A stretch of DNA of 23,487 bases from an uncultured Oscillospiraceae bacterium (GTDB lineage Bacteria > Bacillota > Clostridia > Oscillospirales > Oscillospiraceae). The translations under genes and the position numbers were made by a program. Every line of letters begins with the position of its first letter. Position 1 is the first letter of the stretch. The notes under the pieces were generated by a model. That model was given only the letters and a program-made list of their open reading frames with translations. It searched no databases and was not told where the DNA came from. Shown one piece after another: positions 1-8,032 of the stretch. The DNA lies in the NCBI GenBank assembly GCA_910583885.1, contig CAJUAC010000046.1, positions 1-23,487 of the forward strand, read 5' to 3'.

Positions 1-28
1 CCATCCCCAACGGAAAGGGGGTGAGAAG

Positions 29-454
29 ATGGAAACGAACCCCCGCGACTATGGCGAACGGTGCAGGTTTGACGCCTTTTGCAAAACCGTGTTGAAGCAT
101 GGGGCAATCGACTACATCCGGGAAATGAAACGGCGGGCCAGCCGGGAAACGTCCTTGGAGCGTCTGCCCCAAACGGCGATGGACAAGCTGTGTTTGGCTG
201 ACGACTATCCCAGCGACAGCTATGTGTTCTCTTACTGTGGCTGTGACCTGCCGATCAGAAGCCAACAAGTGGCCGACAACTTTGCCAGTCTGCCGGAGCA
301 GGAGCACAGCATTTTGATTTTGCGCCTGGTTCTGGACTTGACAGACAGCGAGATTGGAGAGGCCCTTGGCCTCTCCCGGAGTGCCGTCCAGCGGCGCAGA
401 ACAAAATCGCTGAACGTCCTGCGGACGAAACTGACAGTGAGGAAAGGGGGTTAG
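29..454 (+). CDS. ICE-type sigma-70 family RNA polymerase sigma factor
   Basis: A 141-residue small sigma-like protein. The C-terminal part (about residues 85-135) is a sigma region 4 helix-turn-helix with the motif LTDSEIGEALGLSRSAVQRR, which would contact the -35 element. The N-terminal stretch GERCRFDAFCKTVLKHGAIDY is typical of the short sigma factors carried by Firmicutes conjugative transposons, where they sit beside a small HTH gene and a recombinase. An A/G-rich ribosome site (AAAGGGGGTGAGAAG) precedes the ATG. It is followed after 4 bases by the HTH gene, as expected for a mobile-element operon. It appears intact. It probably controlled excision or transfer genes, but the partner recombinase is missing, so its present role is unclear. 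Confidence 0.85.
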   Translation: METNPRDYGERCRFDAFCKTVLKHGAIDYIREMKRRASRETSLERLPQTAMDKLCLADDYPSDSYVFSYCGCDLPIRSQQVADNFASLPEQEHSILILRLVLDLTDSEIGEALGLSRSAVQRRRTKSLNVLRTKLTVRKGG

Positions 455-458
455 CGCC

Positions 459-695
459 ATGAAGCGCCGTAACTACAAAGGCCGTGAGCTGCTGCCGCTG
501 GCGGTGAGCGATGCGGCACGTGCCGGGGACGCCGATGCCGTGGAGCAGGTCTTACGCTACTATGAGGGCTACATAAACAAGCTCTGTACCCGGACGGTCT
601 ACGACAAAAGCGGCTGCCCCCATGCTTGCCTGGACGAGTACATGAAAAGCCGTTTATAAAACAAGCTCATCCGCGCCATCCTCGGCGTGAACTGA
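459..695 (+). pseudogene. ICE helix-turn-helix protein, nonsense mutation
   Basis: A small HTH-domain protein of the type that follows the sigma factor in Firmicutes ICEs (conserved pattern LPLAVSDAARAGDADAVEQV, then YEGYI..L.TR and DEYM..RL). Family members normally continue past RL with a short helix of the form ETKLIRAIL. Here a TAA at 657-659 interrupts the frame, and the same frame then reads NKLIRAILGVN before a TGA at 693-695. The expected glutamate codon GAA has therefore become TAA by a single change. The 66-residue product would lack its last helix. The gene may be non-functional or encode a shortened protein. Family assignment is from remembered pattern, not a search. Confidence 0.75.
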
Positions 696-786
696 TTAAC
701 CGGCTCCGGTGGGAGGAACAGCTTACCCTTTCCCTGTTCCTCCCGCCTGCGGGCCTTGTCCTGCGTTTTGGAAAGGGGGAACATCT

Positions 787-954
787 TTGTCGAAAAATAG
801 GATTGAAGTCACTACAACGAAACATCAAATCGGCAAAACGACCTATCTTGTCTGTGCCTCACCCAGCGACCGGGCCACAGACAGTCTGGACAGGAAAATC
901 TGCAAACTTATCAAAAGGGACATGGAACAAATCAGAATATTTAACAAACAGTGA
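787..954 (+). CDS. tnpW: TnpW-like transposon-encoded protein
   Basis: A 55-residue protein starting at a TTG (787) preceded by GGAAAGGGGGAA; no ATG gives a better fit. It carries the pattern IGKTTYLV followed by SDRATDSLDRKICKLI, which resembles the TnpW family of Tn4451-like and ICE elements, where the gene normally sits just upstream of a large serine recombinase. Here no recombinase follows. After the stop, a GGCGGAGG ribosome-like site occurs at 973-980, but the sequence then runs into an unrelated permease fragment. The function of TnpW proteins is not well defined. The start codon and family call are moderately secure. Confidence 0.65.
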   Translation: MSKNRIEVTTTKHQIGKTTYLVCASPSDRATDSLDRKICKLIKRDMEQIRIFNKQ

Positions 955-1000
955 ATTTTTGAGCTGACACGGGCGGAGGTTTAGGGACAACGTGGAATGA

Positions 1001-1520
1001 CAGAATCTGGGATCATCCGGTGACATCAGGATACTGGGCGCCGCCGCAGGCGGCGTGCTGGGAAAGGTGCTGTTCTCCCTGACCAAGGCACAGTTTGCCA
1101 ATCAGAACGCCATTGGCGCGGTGCAGGCGGTCTGCCTGCTGCTCGTCACGCTGGGGACACTGGTCTATACCCTGCGCAAAGATAGAATCCATCCGCGGCA
1201 GGTCAGCGGGCTGACGGCGTGTCTTGCTGTGGGACTGGTGCTGGGCTATCTGTTTGGTATGGATACCAAGACCGCCGCCGCCAACAGCCTGTATATTATC
1301 CTCTTCAGCCAGATCACCAACTTCCTCTCCACGCTGCTGTCCGGCTCAGTGCCGTCCTTTGAACCGCTGACACTTGCGCTGATGGTGGCGGCGGGCGCAT
1401 TCTGGGCGGCACAGTTGGACGCGTGTTGAACAGGAGACTGGACAACCGGGCGGTAGACAAGCTCTTTATCGCCCTGATGGTTGTTATTATCTGCATCAGC
1501 GCCTATCCTATAATAAGTGG
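1001..1520 (+). pseudogene. TauE/SafE-family anion permease, truncated and frameshifted
   Basis: The readable segment begins after a stop at 998-1000 with ILGAAAGGVLGKVLF and lacks the N-terminal half of a roughly 250-residue, 8-helix TauE/SafE (sulfite/sulfonate-exporter type) permease. Hydrophobic helices are clear (AVCLLLVTLGTLVYTL, LTACLAVGLVLGYL, LYIILFSQITNFLSTLL, LTLALMVAA). Two further lesions are visible. An apparent in-frame deletion falls between VLGYL and FGMDTKTAA, near 1251, where relatives carry a glycine-rich SSFLGIGGGP segment. A one-base loss near 1402 ends frame 2 at 1429; the continuation LGGTVGRVLNRRLDNRAVDK is read in the neighbouring frame to about 1520. This is a dead gene. 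The deletion is judged from memory of the family. Confidence 0.7.
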
Positions 1521-1592
1521 CAGTATGCCCGCCTTTAGACGGGGTTGCTGCCGGGTGATTCCCACCCGCCCCCAAAGCACTCCGCTGGAAAT

Positions 1593-1648
1593 AAAAGCAG
1601 TGCCTCCGGACCCCTGCCAAGCGCAGGTCCGGAGGCACTGTTTTGTTT
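1593..1648. terminator. Strong bidirectional Rho-independent terminator
   Basis: A perfect 15-bp stem (1598-1612 with 1626-1640, arm CAGTGCCTCCGGACC) and a 13-base loop, with TTTTGTTT on the plus-strand side (1641-1648) and AAAA on the other (1593-1596, giving a U-tract on the minus strand). It lies just downstream of the minus-strand operon that ends with the aldolase at 1714, so it probably terminates that operon. Confidence 0.85.
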
Positions 1649-1651
1649 GTA

Positions 1652-1695
1652 AGAACCTGTATTCACAGTTATCGAGCGCCAGTGAAGCAGGTTCT
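1652..1695. repeat. Short inverted-repeat element A
   Basis: A 44-bp near-palindrome. It starts AGAACCTGTATTCAC and ends GTGAAGCAGGTTCT, so the outer 8 bases are perfect inverted copies and the next bases nearly so. The end sequence GAACCTGTATNCACAG recurs at 16499-16581, and a relative (GGACCTGTTCACA) at 8073. This suggests a dispersed intergenic repeat family. Confidence 0.5.
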
Positions 1696-1713
1696 AAAAG
1701 CGCAGGCGGACTG

Positions 1714-2565
1714 TCAGGCCCGGCCCTCAGACCCGGCCAACCGGATGATCTCCCGGATGTCCCCCCGCAACCGCTCCTCCGCATAGGCCGACAGCCTCCA
1801 GGCGTGGTCCTGGAAGTCCATCTTGCAGCCCTCCCGGAGGTAGGTCATATAGTTGTGGCGCACCTGGGTGCCAAAGTTGATCTTTGCCACGCCAAAGCCA
1901 ACAGCGGTGCGGATCATCTCCGTATCCATGCCTGTGCACCCGTGGAGTACAAAGGGCACGTCCGTGTGACGGCGGACCGCCTCCAGCACCTCCAGATGGA
2001 TCTCCGGCTTTGCCTTGTAGAAGCCGTGGGCGTTGCCGATGCCGACAGCCAACGAGTCCGGACGGCACAGCTCCAGATACGCCAGCACCTGCTCCGGGTC
2101 CGCCACGTTGGTGCTGTCCATATTGTTCCCCTGGGCGTCAATGCGGCCGATCTGACCAATCTCTGCCTCCACCATAACGCCCCGCTCATGGCAGGCGGTG
2201 ATGACCTGGTTGGTGTTGGCGGCGTTCTCCTCCAGGGGGAGCGCTGAACCATCATACATAATAGAGGTGAAGCCTAGCTCCAGACACTCCCGGCAGTGGT
2301 CCACCGTATCCCCGTGGTCTAGGTGGATGGCCACTGGCACATCCACCTTCTCCGCCATCCACTTGGCGGTCTGGTAGAACCAGTCGTGGCCCGAATAGGC
2401 CCCTGTGGAGAGGTAGTGGGCCAGGATCACCGGCGAACGCAACTCCTGGGCCGCCATACAAACGGCCCGGATGATGTCGTACGTACCGCCCTGGGTGTTC
2501 ACCGCCGCCACAGCGTAGCCGCCCTCCTGGGCCCTTCTCAGCATCTCCTTGGTTGTTGTCAGCAT
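1714..2565 (-). CDS. Class II (zinc) fructose/tagatose-bisphosphate-type aldolase
   Basis: A 283-residue protein of the GatY/KbaY/Fba class II aldolase family, which reversibly cleaves ketose 1-phosphates or 1,6-bisphosphates to DHAP and an aldehyde using Zn2+. Visible family residues are HLDHG (81-85; catalytic D83, zinc H84), E135 in VEAEIGQIG, NAHG (H180) and LHGCTG (H208), then the KINFGT phosphate region (228-233). The phosphate loop reads GCTG where family members usually have GGSG. The ATG has a GGGAGGG site 8 bases upstream. It is the last gene of the minus-strand operon, 22 bp downstream of the zinc dehydrogenase, and is followed by a strong terminator. The exact ketose is unknown; a second, longer aldolase lies at 17949. 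Confidence 0.88.
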   Translation of the reverse strand: MLTTTKEMLRRAQEGGYAVAAVNTQGGTYDIIRAVCMAAQELRSPVILAHYLSTGAYSGHDWFYQTAKWMAEKVDVPVAIHLDHGDTVDHCRECLELGFTSIMYDGSALPLEENAANTNQVITACHERGVMVEAEIGQIGRIDAQGNNMDSTNVADPEQVLAYLELCRPDSLAVGIGNAHGFYKAKPEIHLEVLEAVRRHTDVPFVLHGCTGMDTEMIRTAVGFGVAKINFGTQVRHNYMTYLREGCKMDFQDHAWRLSAYAEERLRGDIREIIRLAGSEGRA

Positions 2566-2587
2566 AGCGTGTTCCCTCCCTGCTCTC

Positions 2588-3601
2588 TCACAATCTTACG
2601 ACCACTTTTATATAGTTCCCTGGGTGGGCCATCATGTCCAGCATAACCGCCTCCGTATCCGCCAGCTCCACTGCTTTGGTGATGAGGCGCCGGGTGGGGA
2701 TCTGTCCGGAGGCGATCAGGGACAGGCTGGCGGGGAACTGCTTGTTGGAGTTACGGGAGGGGCGGATATCCAGCTCCTTCTGAATGCACCTGACGGTGTT
2801 GACAGTCACCGGGCCCTTGGGCCAGCCCACCAGGGCGATGCGTCCGCCGTGATGCACATAGTCGTGCATGGCCGCCAGGATCACTGGGGAGCCGGTACAC
2901 TCCAGCATAGTCTGGGGCAGATCTCCAGTGACCTCCCGCAGGTAGGCCGGCAGGTCCCCCTGGGCGCTGTTGAAGGTGTATGTAATGCCGCACGCCCGGG
3001 CGAACTGGAGCCTGTCCTCCACCACATCCACCAGAATGGGCTCGGCGCCCCTGCTCTTCACCCCCAGGGCGGCCAGCAGGCCGATGGGCCCCGCACCGGT
3101 AATCACGCAGTGCTCCCCCGGGGACACACCGGCACGGCTGGCAGCGTGGAGGCCAATGGTCAGCGGCTCCGTCAGGGCCGCGTCCAGCGGGTCCAGGCCC
3201 TGGGGTACCTTGTGCAGCAGCGTTGTGGGGAATACCACATAGTCCGCCATCATGCCGCCGGTGTGGACGCCTGCCACGCGGATGTCCGTGCAGTTGTTGA
3301 ACCGCTCCGCGGCGCACATATGGCACCTCCTACAGGGGATATACGGCTCCAGGGCCACCCTGTCACCGGGGCGGAGCCCCTGGACGTTCTCCCCGATCTC
3401 CTCTATGACGCCGATGCCCTCATGACCGATACCGGCCACCGGATAGCGGACAGTCGGATTTTTCCCTGTGTAGGCTGTCAGGTCGGAGCCGCAGATGCCG
3501 CAGTATTCCATGCGGATCACCGCGCACCCCGGCCGCAGCTCCGGCCGGGGGACCTCCCGGAGCACCAGCTGCTCCGGCGCTGGCATTTCTAAAATTCTCA
3601 T
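2588..3601 (-). CDS. Zinc-dependent medium-chain alcohol/polyol dehydrogenase (first copy)
   Basis: A 337-residue MDR-superfamily NAD(P)-dependent oxidoreductase of the sorbitol, galactitol, threonine or L-idonate dehydrogenase type, interconverting a secondary alcohol and a ketone. Catalytic zinc ligands are visible as C37 (GICGSD) and H60-E61 (GIGHEG). A structural zinc site is present as C90, C93, C96 and C104. The Rossmann motif GAGPIG is at 169-174, and the following acidic VDVVED suggests NAD+ rather than NADP+. An AGGGGAGA site lies 7 bases before the ATG. It sits between the importer ATPases and the aldolase, suggesting that it oxidises an imported polyol or reduces an intermediate before cleavage. 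Substrate is not predictable from sequence. Confidence 0.88.
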   Translation of the reverse strand: MRILEMPAPEQLVLREVPRPELRPGCAVIRMEYCGICGSDLTAYTGKNPTVRYPVAGIGHEGIGVIEEIGENVQGLRPGDRVALEPYIPCRRCHMCAAERFNNCTDIRVAGVHTGGMMADYVVFPTTLLHKVPQGLDPLDAALTEPLTIGLHAASRAGVSPGEHCVITGAGPIGLLAALGVKSRGAEPILVDVVEDRLQFARACGITYTFNSAQGDLPAYLREVTGDLPQTMLECTGSPVILAAMHDYVHHGGRIALVGWPKGPVTVNTVRCIQKELDIRPSRNSNKQFPASLSLIASGQIPTRRLITKAVELADTEAVMLDMMAHPGNYIKVVVRL

Positions 3602-3638
3602 ACGATTATCTCCCCTACCGGCGTCTCGCGCCGGGACG

Positions 3639-4397
3639 TTACCACCACTTGATTTTGTTGGTGATATAGTTGCGGTATTCGATAAACCTGGGATCCGTAA
3701 TATCCCGGGGGTGGGGCAGGTCGATGAAGACCTCCTCCTTGATGCCGGCGGGCTTGTTGGTCAGGATAATCACCCGCTCGGCCAGGTACACGGCCTCCTC
3801 AATGTTGTGGGTGATGAACACCACTGTGCTCCCCAGTTCCTTCCACAGCCGGATGACTTCGTCCTCCAGGTAGAAGCGAACCTTCACATCCATCTGGCCG
3901 TAGGGCTCGTCCATCAACAGCAGATCCGGCTGCATGGCAAAGGACCGGCCGATAATCACCCGCTGCACCACGCTCACCGACAGCTCCCTGGGGTAGGACC
4001 TCCGGTATCGCTCCAGGCCCATCAGGGAGATGATCTGCTCCACCCGCTTTTTGATCTCCTCGCTGCTGAGCTTTTTTACCTTCAGACCAAAGGCGATATT
4101 CTCCTCCACCGTCAGCCATGGAAAGGCGGAGGGCTCCTGAAAGACAAAGGATATGCTGTGTTTCCGGGGGTCGGCGGGCTGGCCGTCAATATACAGATCC
4201 CCCTCCGTTGGCTCGTGAATACGGGTGAGCACGTTGAGAAAGGTGGTCTTGCCGCAGCCGGTGGGCCCTACCACGCAGACAAACTCGTTCTTTTTAATGG
4301 TAAAATTCAGGTTGTCCAGCACCAGCAGGTCGCCAAATTTCTTTGTCAGGTCCCTGACCTCCACCTTAACCGGCCTGTTATCCGCTTTTCGCTCCAT
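3639..4397 (-). CDS. SsuB/TauB-type ABC importer ATPase A, altered signature motif
   Basis: A 252-residue nucleotide-binding subunit of a sulfonate/nitrate/taurine-type importer. Walker A GPTGCGKT is at 44-51, the Q-loop glutamine at 87, Walker B LLLMDEP at 159-165 with catalytic E164, and the switch histidine H197 in FITHN. The ABC signature, normally LSGGM, reads LSVSV (139-143) although QRV follows as usual, so both signature glycines are lost. A GAGGAGGG site 6 bases upstream fixes the start. It lies 15 bp after ATPase B, which has an intact signature but a substituted switch histidine. A and B therefore probably form an obligate heterodimer. Confidence 0.9.
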   Translation of the reverse strand: MERKADNRPVKVEVRDLTKKFGDLLVLDNLNFTIKKNEFVCVVGPTGCGKTTFLNVLTRIHEPTEGDLYIDGQPADPRKHSISFVFQEPSAFPWLTVEENIAFGLKVKKLSSEEIKKRVEQIISLMGLERYRRSYPRELSVSVVQRVIIGRSFAMQPDLLLMDEPYGQMDVKVRFYLEDEVIRLWKELGSTVVFITHNIEEAVYLAERVIILTNKPAGIKEEVFIDLPHPRDITDPRFIEYRNYITNKIKWW

Positions 4398-4412
4398 GTT
4401 TTTCCCTCCTCG

Positions 4413-5180
4413 TCAGATGGCCAGTTCCGTGTTGTCAGAAATCCTGGTGCGGATGCTCAGGAACTCCCGGCTGACCATGTCCCTTGGCCGGGGCAGGTCG
4501 ATGGGGTAGGTCTCCTTCACCGTGGCGGGGCAGTCGCTGAGCAGAATGATCCGGTCGCCCAGGTAGCAGGCCTCCTCAATGTTGTTGGTGACGAAGATCA
4601 CCGTGCGCCGCTCTGCCTCCCAGATGCGCAGGATCTCATTCTGCATGGAGTAGCGGGTCTGGGCGTCCAGCTGGCCGAAGGGCTCGTCCATAATGAGCAC
4701 CTTGGGGTTGGCAGTATAGGCCCGGGCGATGCCCACCCGCTGTTTCATGCCGCCGGAGAGCTCGTGGGGGTAGGACTTCTCAAAGCCCGTCAGCCCCACC
4801 AGCTGGATATAGTGCTGGGCGGTTTTCCGCCGCTCATCTTTGGCCACCCCCCGCAGCTTCAGGGGCAGCTCCACATTCTCCATGACCGTCTTAAAGGGCA
4901 TGAGGGCCAGGCTCTGGAAAACCATGCCGAAGTCGGGGTGCGCCCCGGTCTTCTCCTGGCCGTTGTAGAGGATGCTGCCGCCGGTCTTTTCCTCAATGCC
5001 GGCGATCATGTTCAGCAGCACCGTTTTTCCGCAGCGTCCCGGCCCCAGGATCACCAGGAACTCCCCATCGTTGAGGGTGAAGCTCACGTCCTCCACCGCT
5101 GTAAAATAGCCGTCCTGACTGAAAAAGGTCTTGGATACGTGCTCCACCACCAGGCCGCTTGTCAGTTGTTCCATGGACAT
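4413..5180 (-). CDS. SsuB/TauB-type ABC importer ATPase B, altered H-loop
   Basis: A 255-residue ABC ATPase. Walker A is GPGRCGKT (46-53), which keeps GxxxxGKT but with arginine where GCGKS-type motifs have glycine. Q89, the canonical signature LSGGMKQRV (141-149) and Walker B VLIMDEP with E166 are present. The switch histidine of FVTHD/N is replaced by asparagine (FVTNN, N199). The start at 5180 overlaps the end of the upstream permease by 19 bases, indicating translational coupling; a second ATG at 5174 is possible, and the ribosome site is weak for both. Pairing with ATPase A would give one fully canonical ATP site and one degenerate site. Confidence 0.9.
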   Translation of the reverse strand: MSMEQLTSGLVVEHVSKTFFSQDGYFTAVEDVSFTLNDGEFLVILGPGRCGKTVLLNMIAGIEEKTGGSILYNGQEKTGAHPDFGMVFQSLALMPFKTVMENVELPLKLRGVAKDERRKTAQHYIQLVGLTGFEKSYPHELSGGMKQRVGIARAYTANPKVLIMDEPFGQLDAQTRYSMQNEILRIWEAERRTVIFVTNNIEEACYLGDRIILLSDCPATVKETYPIDLPRPRDMVSREFLSIRTRISDNTELAI

Positions 5181-5947
5181 ACCACCCTTTCCAGCTTGTT
5201 GAGAATGAAGGCCAGGATAGCCCCGATAATGCCGATGCAGATGATGGAGACAAACACCAGGGCCATGTCGCCTGCGTTCCAGCCCCGGGTCACCAGGGCC
5301 CCCACGCCGTGGTCGGCTCCCAGCATCTCCGCCGCCAGCACCACCGTCCAGGCGCAGCTGACAGAGGTGCGCACGCCGGCAAAGATGGAGGGCAGGGCTG
5401 TGGGCACCACGAACTCCTTGAGCAGCTGGGACCGCTTAGCCCCAAACACCCGCCCCACGTCAATATACTCCTTCTCCACCATGCGGATGCCCGCCTCGGT
5501 GTTGATGACCACCGGGATCACGCTGCCCACAAAGACGATAAGCACCTTGGGAAACTCGCCGATGCCGAACCACATGATGATAATGGGAATCCACGCGATA
5601 GGCGGGATAGGGCGGAAGAGTTCAAAGATGCTACCGAAGAGGGCCTTGCAGGTCCTGTTCCACCCGATCATAACGCCGAAGGAGATGCCCAGGGTCCAGG
5701 CGAAGAGCAAGGCGATGAGCACACGGCGCAGGCTCGCCCAGATATGCCCGATCAGGTTGACCTCCTTAATGGGGTTGGTAAAGGTCTTGAGAAACCGGGC
5801 CCACATCTCCCCCGCGTCCGGCAGCAGCAGCGGCAGGCGCATCTGCACCACGGCGTAGGCCAGGACCACCAGGGCCACGGAGAGAATGGGCAGAACGATG
5901 TACAGCACCCGCTCCCACTTTTTTCTCTGTCCGATTGTATAAAACAT
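5162..5947 (-). CDS. SsuC/TauC-type ABC importer permease 2
   Basis: A 261-residue integral membrane subunit with about six hydrophobic helices (for example VLYIVLPILSVALVVLAY near the N-terminus and LVFVSIICIGIIGAILAFIL near the C-terminus). The coupling-loop (EAA-like) region reads VFGAKRSQLLKEFVVPTALPSIFAG, followed by the conserved AWTVVLAAEM of SsuC-like permeases. An AAGGAGG site is 7 bases before the ATG, and the gene starts 12 bp after permease 1. It belongs to the same importer; with permease 1 it probably forms a heterodimeric channel. Single-permease homodimers are more usual in Ssu/Tau systems. Confidence 0.9.
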   Translation of the reverse strand: MFYTIGQRKKWERVLYIVLPILSVALVVLAYAVVQMRLPLLLPDAGEMWARFLKTFTNPIKEVNLIGHIWASLRRVLIALLFAWTLGISFGVMIGWNRTCKALFGSIFELFRPIPPIAWIPIIIMWFGIGEFPKVLIVFVGSVIPVVINTEAGIRMVEKEYIDVGRVFGAKRSQLLKEFVVPTALPSIFAGVRTSVSCAWTVVLAAEMLGADHGVGALVTRGWNAGDMALVFVSIICIGIIGAILAFILNKLERVVCPWNN

Positions 5948-5959
5948 TCTCGCCCCTCC

Positions 5960-6793
5960 TTACCGCTCCAGCTTCCACTTGAGCACACGCTTCTCGATGA
6001 TGCCCAGCACCAGCGCCATCAGAGCGCCCAGCACACTGATGGTCACCATGCCGGCCACCACCACATCGGCTCTTGCCACGTTCCGGCCCACCTGTAGCAT
6101 GTACCCCAGTCCGGCCTTGGCCGCCAGCATCTCCGCCGCCACCAGGGTGGACCATGCGCCGCCCAGGGCGGTGCGCACGCCGGTAAACACCATAGGCATG
6201 GCGGAGGGGATGCCCACCTTGATAAAGGTCTCAAAATTTCCTGCGCCGAAGGTCTTGGCCACATTGATCAGCGTCCTCTTGGTCAGCTTGATCCCCGTGT
6301 AGGAGTTGATGACGCAGGGGACAAACACCGAGAGAAAGATAATGGTGGCCTTGGCCTTCAGGTCGATGCCCACAAAGACCACCACCACAGGGATCCATGC
6401 GATGGGCGGCACGGGGCGCAGCAGCTCGAATACAGGCCGGACAAATTTGTCAACCGGGGTAAACCACCCCATGAAGAGCCCTAGGGGAATGCCGATAACC
6501 AGGGCCAGAATAAAGCCGCTGAGCGCCACCTGCAGGCTGGCCAGGATATTGGTGCCCAGCGTGTTGCCGTCCGGGTTTTTGTTGCTGATTTTATAGAGGA
6601 TGGTTTCCACCACCTTGGAGGGGGCCGGCAGGTTCCTGACGTTTACCAGCTTGAACTGGACCACCAGCTGCCAGATCACGAGAAAGGCCGCAATGCCCAG
6701 AGCGGACAGGAGCATCATCCGCAGAAGTTCCCGCTTCCTGCTCTTTTTATACGCGGCCAGTCCCTGCTCCAGATCTTTTTGATTCAATGACAT
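5960..6793 (-). CDS. SsuC/TauC-type ABC importer permease 1
   Basis: A 277-residue membrane subunit of the same importer. A charged N-terminus (YKKSRKREL) precedes the first helix (LLSALGIAAFLVIWQLVV). The coupling loop TFGAGNFETFIKVGIPSAMP is followed by GVRTALGGAWSTLVAAEM, as in SsuC relatives. Start chosen by AAGGAGA 7 bases upstream of the ATG. It is the first permease after the binding-protein gene, from which it is separated by 114 bp containing a GC-rich hairpin. It is paralogous to permease 2. Confidence 0.9.
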   Translation of the reverse strand: MSLNQKDLEQGLAAYKKSRKRELLRMMLLSALGIAAFLVIWQLVVQFKLVNVRNLPAPSKVVETILYKISNKNPDGNTLGTNILASLQVALSGFILALVIGIPLGLFMGWFTPVDKFVRPVFELLRPVPPIAWIPVVVVFVGIDLKAKATIIFLSVFVPCVINSYTGIKLTKRTLINVAKTFGAGNFETFIKVGIPSAMPMVFTGVRTALGGAWSTLVAAEMLAAKAGLGYMLQVGRNVARADVVVAGMVTISVLGALMALVLGIIEKRVLKWKLER

Positions 6794-6825
6794 GGTCTTT
6801 TCTCCTTATAGAAGGGATATAGGCG

Positions 6826-6876
6826 GCCGCCGGAGACGGAGGAGCCGGTCTCTCCGTTCCGTTCCGGTCCGGCGGC
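6826..6876 (-). promoter_or_regulatory. GC-rich intercistronic stem-loop after binding-protein gene
   Basis: Outer arms GCCGCCGGA (6826-6834) and TCCGGCGGC (6868-6876) are perfect complements, and an inner stem CGGAG/CTCCG (6837-6841 with 6852-6856) can form inside. No U-tract follows, so it is not an obvious terminator. Hairpins between a binding-protein gene and its permeases often protect the upstream mRNA and raise binding-protein output; that role is inferred here. Confidence 0.5.
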
Positions 6877-6907
6877 AGCCCATGGACCTAAACGCACACA
6901 GCGCTTT

Positions 6908-8032
6908 CTACTTGCTCGCCCCGTAGAGCTCATCGATCAGGGAGGTGTCCAGGTGTCCCTCCTTCAGGAACAGCTCATCGTCCCCGGCCTGGTAGCTCTC
7001 CGTCTCAATAAAGAAGTTCAGCACGCCCAGGATCTGCTCCTGAATACGGCAGTAGTCTCCGCCGTCATGGGCCTCCTCATGCAGGGCGTTGTAGTTGTCC
7101 TCCAAAGTGTAGTAGGGGTCAACCGTGCAGTACAGGGCCGCTACCTCCTCATCGATGGTGTTGCCCGCGTACTCGCACCACTTGATCATATAGTCGGTGG
7201 CCTCCTCCGGGTTGGCTGTGATCCAATCGGTGGCCCGGAAGAACACCTGGAGGAACACCTTCATGGCCTCCCGGGTCTCACTGTTTTTGATGGCGGTGGG
7301 ATTTGCCACGAAGTTGGTCTGCAGGCCCAGGTCCGCCAGGGGGCCGGTGGAGGCCACCACAAACTCCTCCTTGTCCTGCTTGAAGCTCACCTCACCGCTG
7401 ACGCAGGTGGCATCGCCCTCGCCGGCCAGGAAGGATGCGTTGGCAGTGGGCATGTCCATCCAGTTCACAACCACATCGTCAATGGTCAGGCCGAAGCCGC
7501 TGAGGGTTTTGAGCAGTAAGTAGTGGAGAACCGTGCCGTAGGTGCTGTTGACGCTCATGCCCTTCCAGGACTCCGCATCGCCGATGATCTCTTGGTTAAT
7601 GCTGTTGTGACCCTTGCCGGCGGCTGCCACCTTGCTGTCCGGGCGGACAAAGAGGTACTGCGTGCCATCGTCTGTACCGACAGTGCCCAAAAGGACGGCG
7701 TCATAGGAGATCAGGCCGGACAGGACGCCGCCAACGCCCGTCACGCTGATATCCCAGGTATCGATGGCCTCCATGGTCACCGGCCCGTTGGTGAACCCCA
7801 GACGCTCAATGTCCAGGCTGGCCTCCTCAAACCACCCCTTCTCCTGGGCCACGTACACCGGGAAGAGGGTGATACTTCCATCGATGCCGGCAACCTTCAG
7901 GCTGTAGGTCTTGTCCCCGCCAGCGGAATTACCGGGCCCCGGCGTGCTGGTCGGGGCCCCGTTCCCGCTGCCGCAGGCGGCCAGGCCGAGGACCATGGCA
8001 AATGTCAGTACGAGAGCCGTTAGTTTTTTCAT
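6908..8032 (-). CDS. NMT1/SsuA-like substrate-binding lipoprotein of ABC importer
   Basis: A 374-residue extracellular binding protein. The start at 8032 is chosen over an upstream in-frame codon because GAGGAGG lies 6 bases before this ATG. The N-terminus MKKLTALVLTFAMVLGLAAC is a lipoprotein signal with the lipobox cysteine at residue 20, followed by a Ser/Pro/Gly-rich linker. The mature part begins with GSITLFPVYVAQEKGWFEEASLDIE, characteristic of the NMT1/THI5/SsuA periplasmic-binding group that handles sulfonates, taurine, nitrate and pyrimidine precursors. It is the first gene of the importer set and probably delivers substrate to the paired permeases. The ligand cannot be read from sequence; the family favours a small polar or anionic molecule rather than an oligosaccharide. 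Confidence 0.88.
   Translation of the reverse strand: MKKLTALVLTFAMVLGLAACGSGNGAPTSTPGPGNSAGGDKTYSLKVAGIDGSITLFPVYVAQEKGWFEEASLDIERLGFTNGPVTMEAIDTWDISVTGVGGVLSGLISYDAVLLGTVGTDDGTQYLFVRPDSKVAAAGKGHNSINQEIIGDAESWKGMSVNSTYGTVLHYLLLKTLSGFGLTIDDVVVNWMDMPTANASFLAGEGDATCVSGEVSFKQDKEEFVVASTGPLADLGLQTNFVANPTAIKNSETREAMKVFLQVFFRATDWITANPEEATDYMIKWCEYAGNTIDEEVAALYCTVDPYYTLEDNYNALHEEAHDGGDYCRIQEQILGVLNFFIETESYQAGDDELFLKEGHLDTSLIDELYGASK

Noticed and set aside
3495..5858. 787-residue plus-strand open frame
   Set aside because: It lies antisense to the ABC ATPases and permeases, has low-complexity His/Gln/Asp-rich content from GC-rich codon shadows, and resembles no family.
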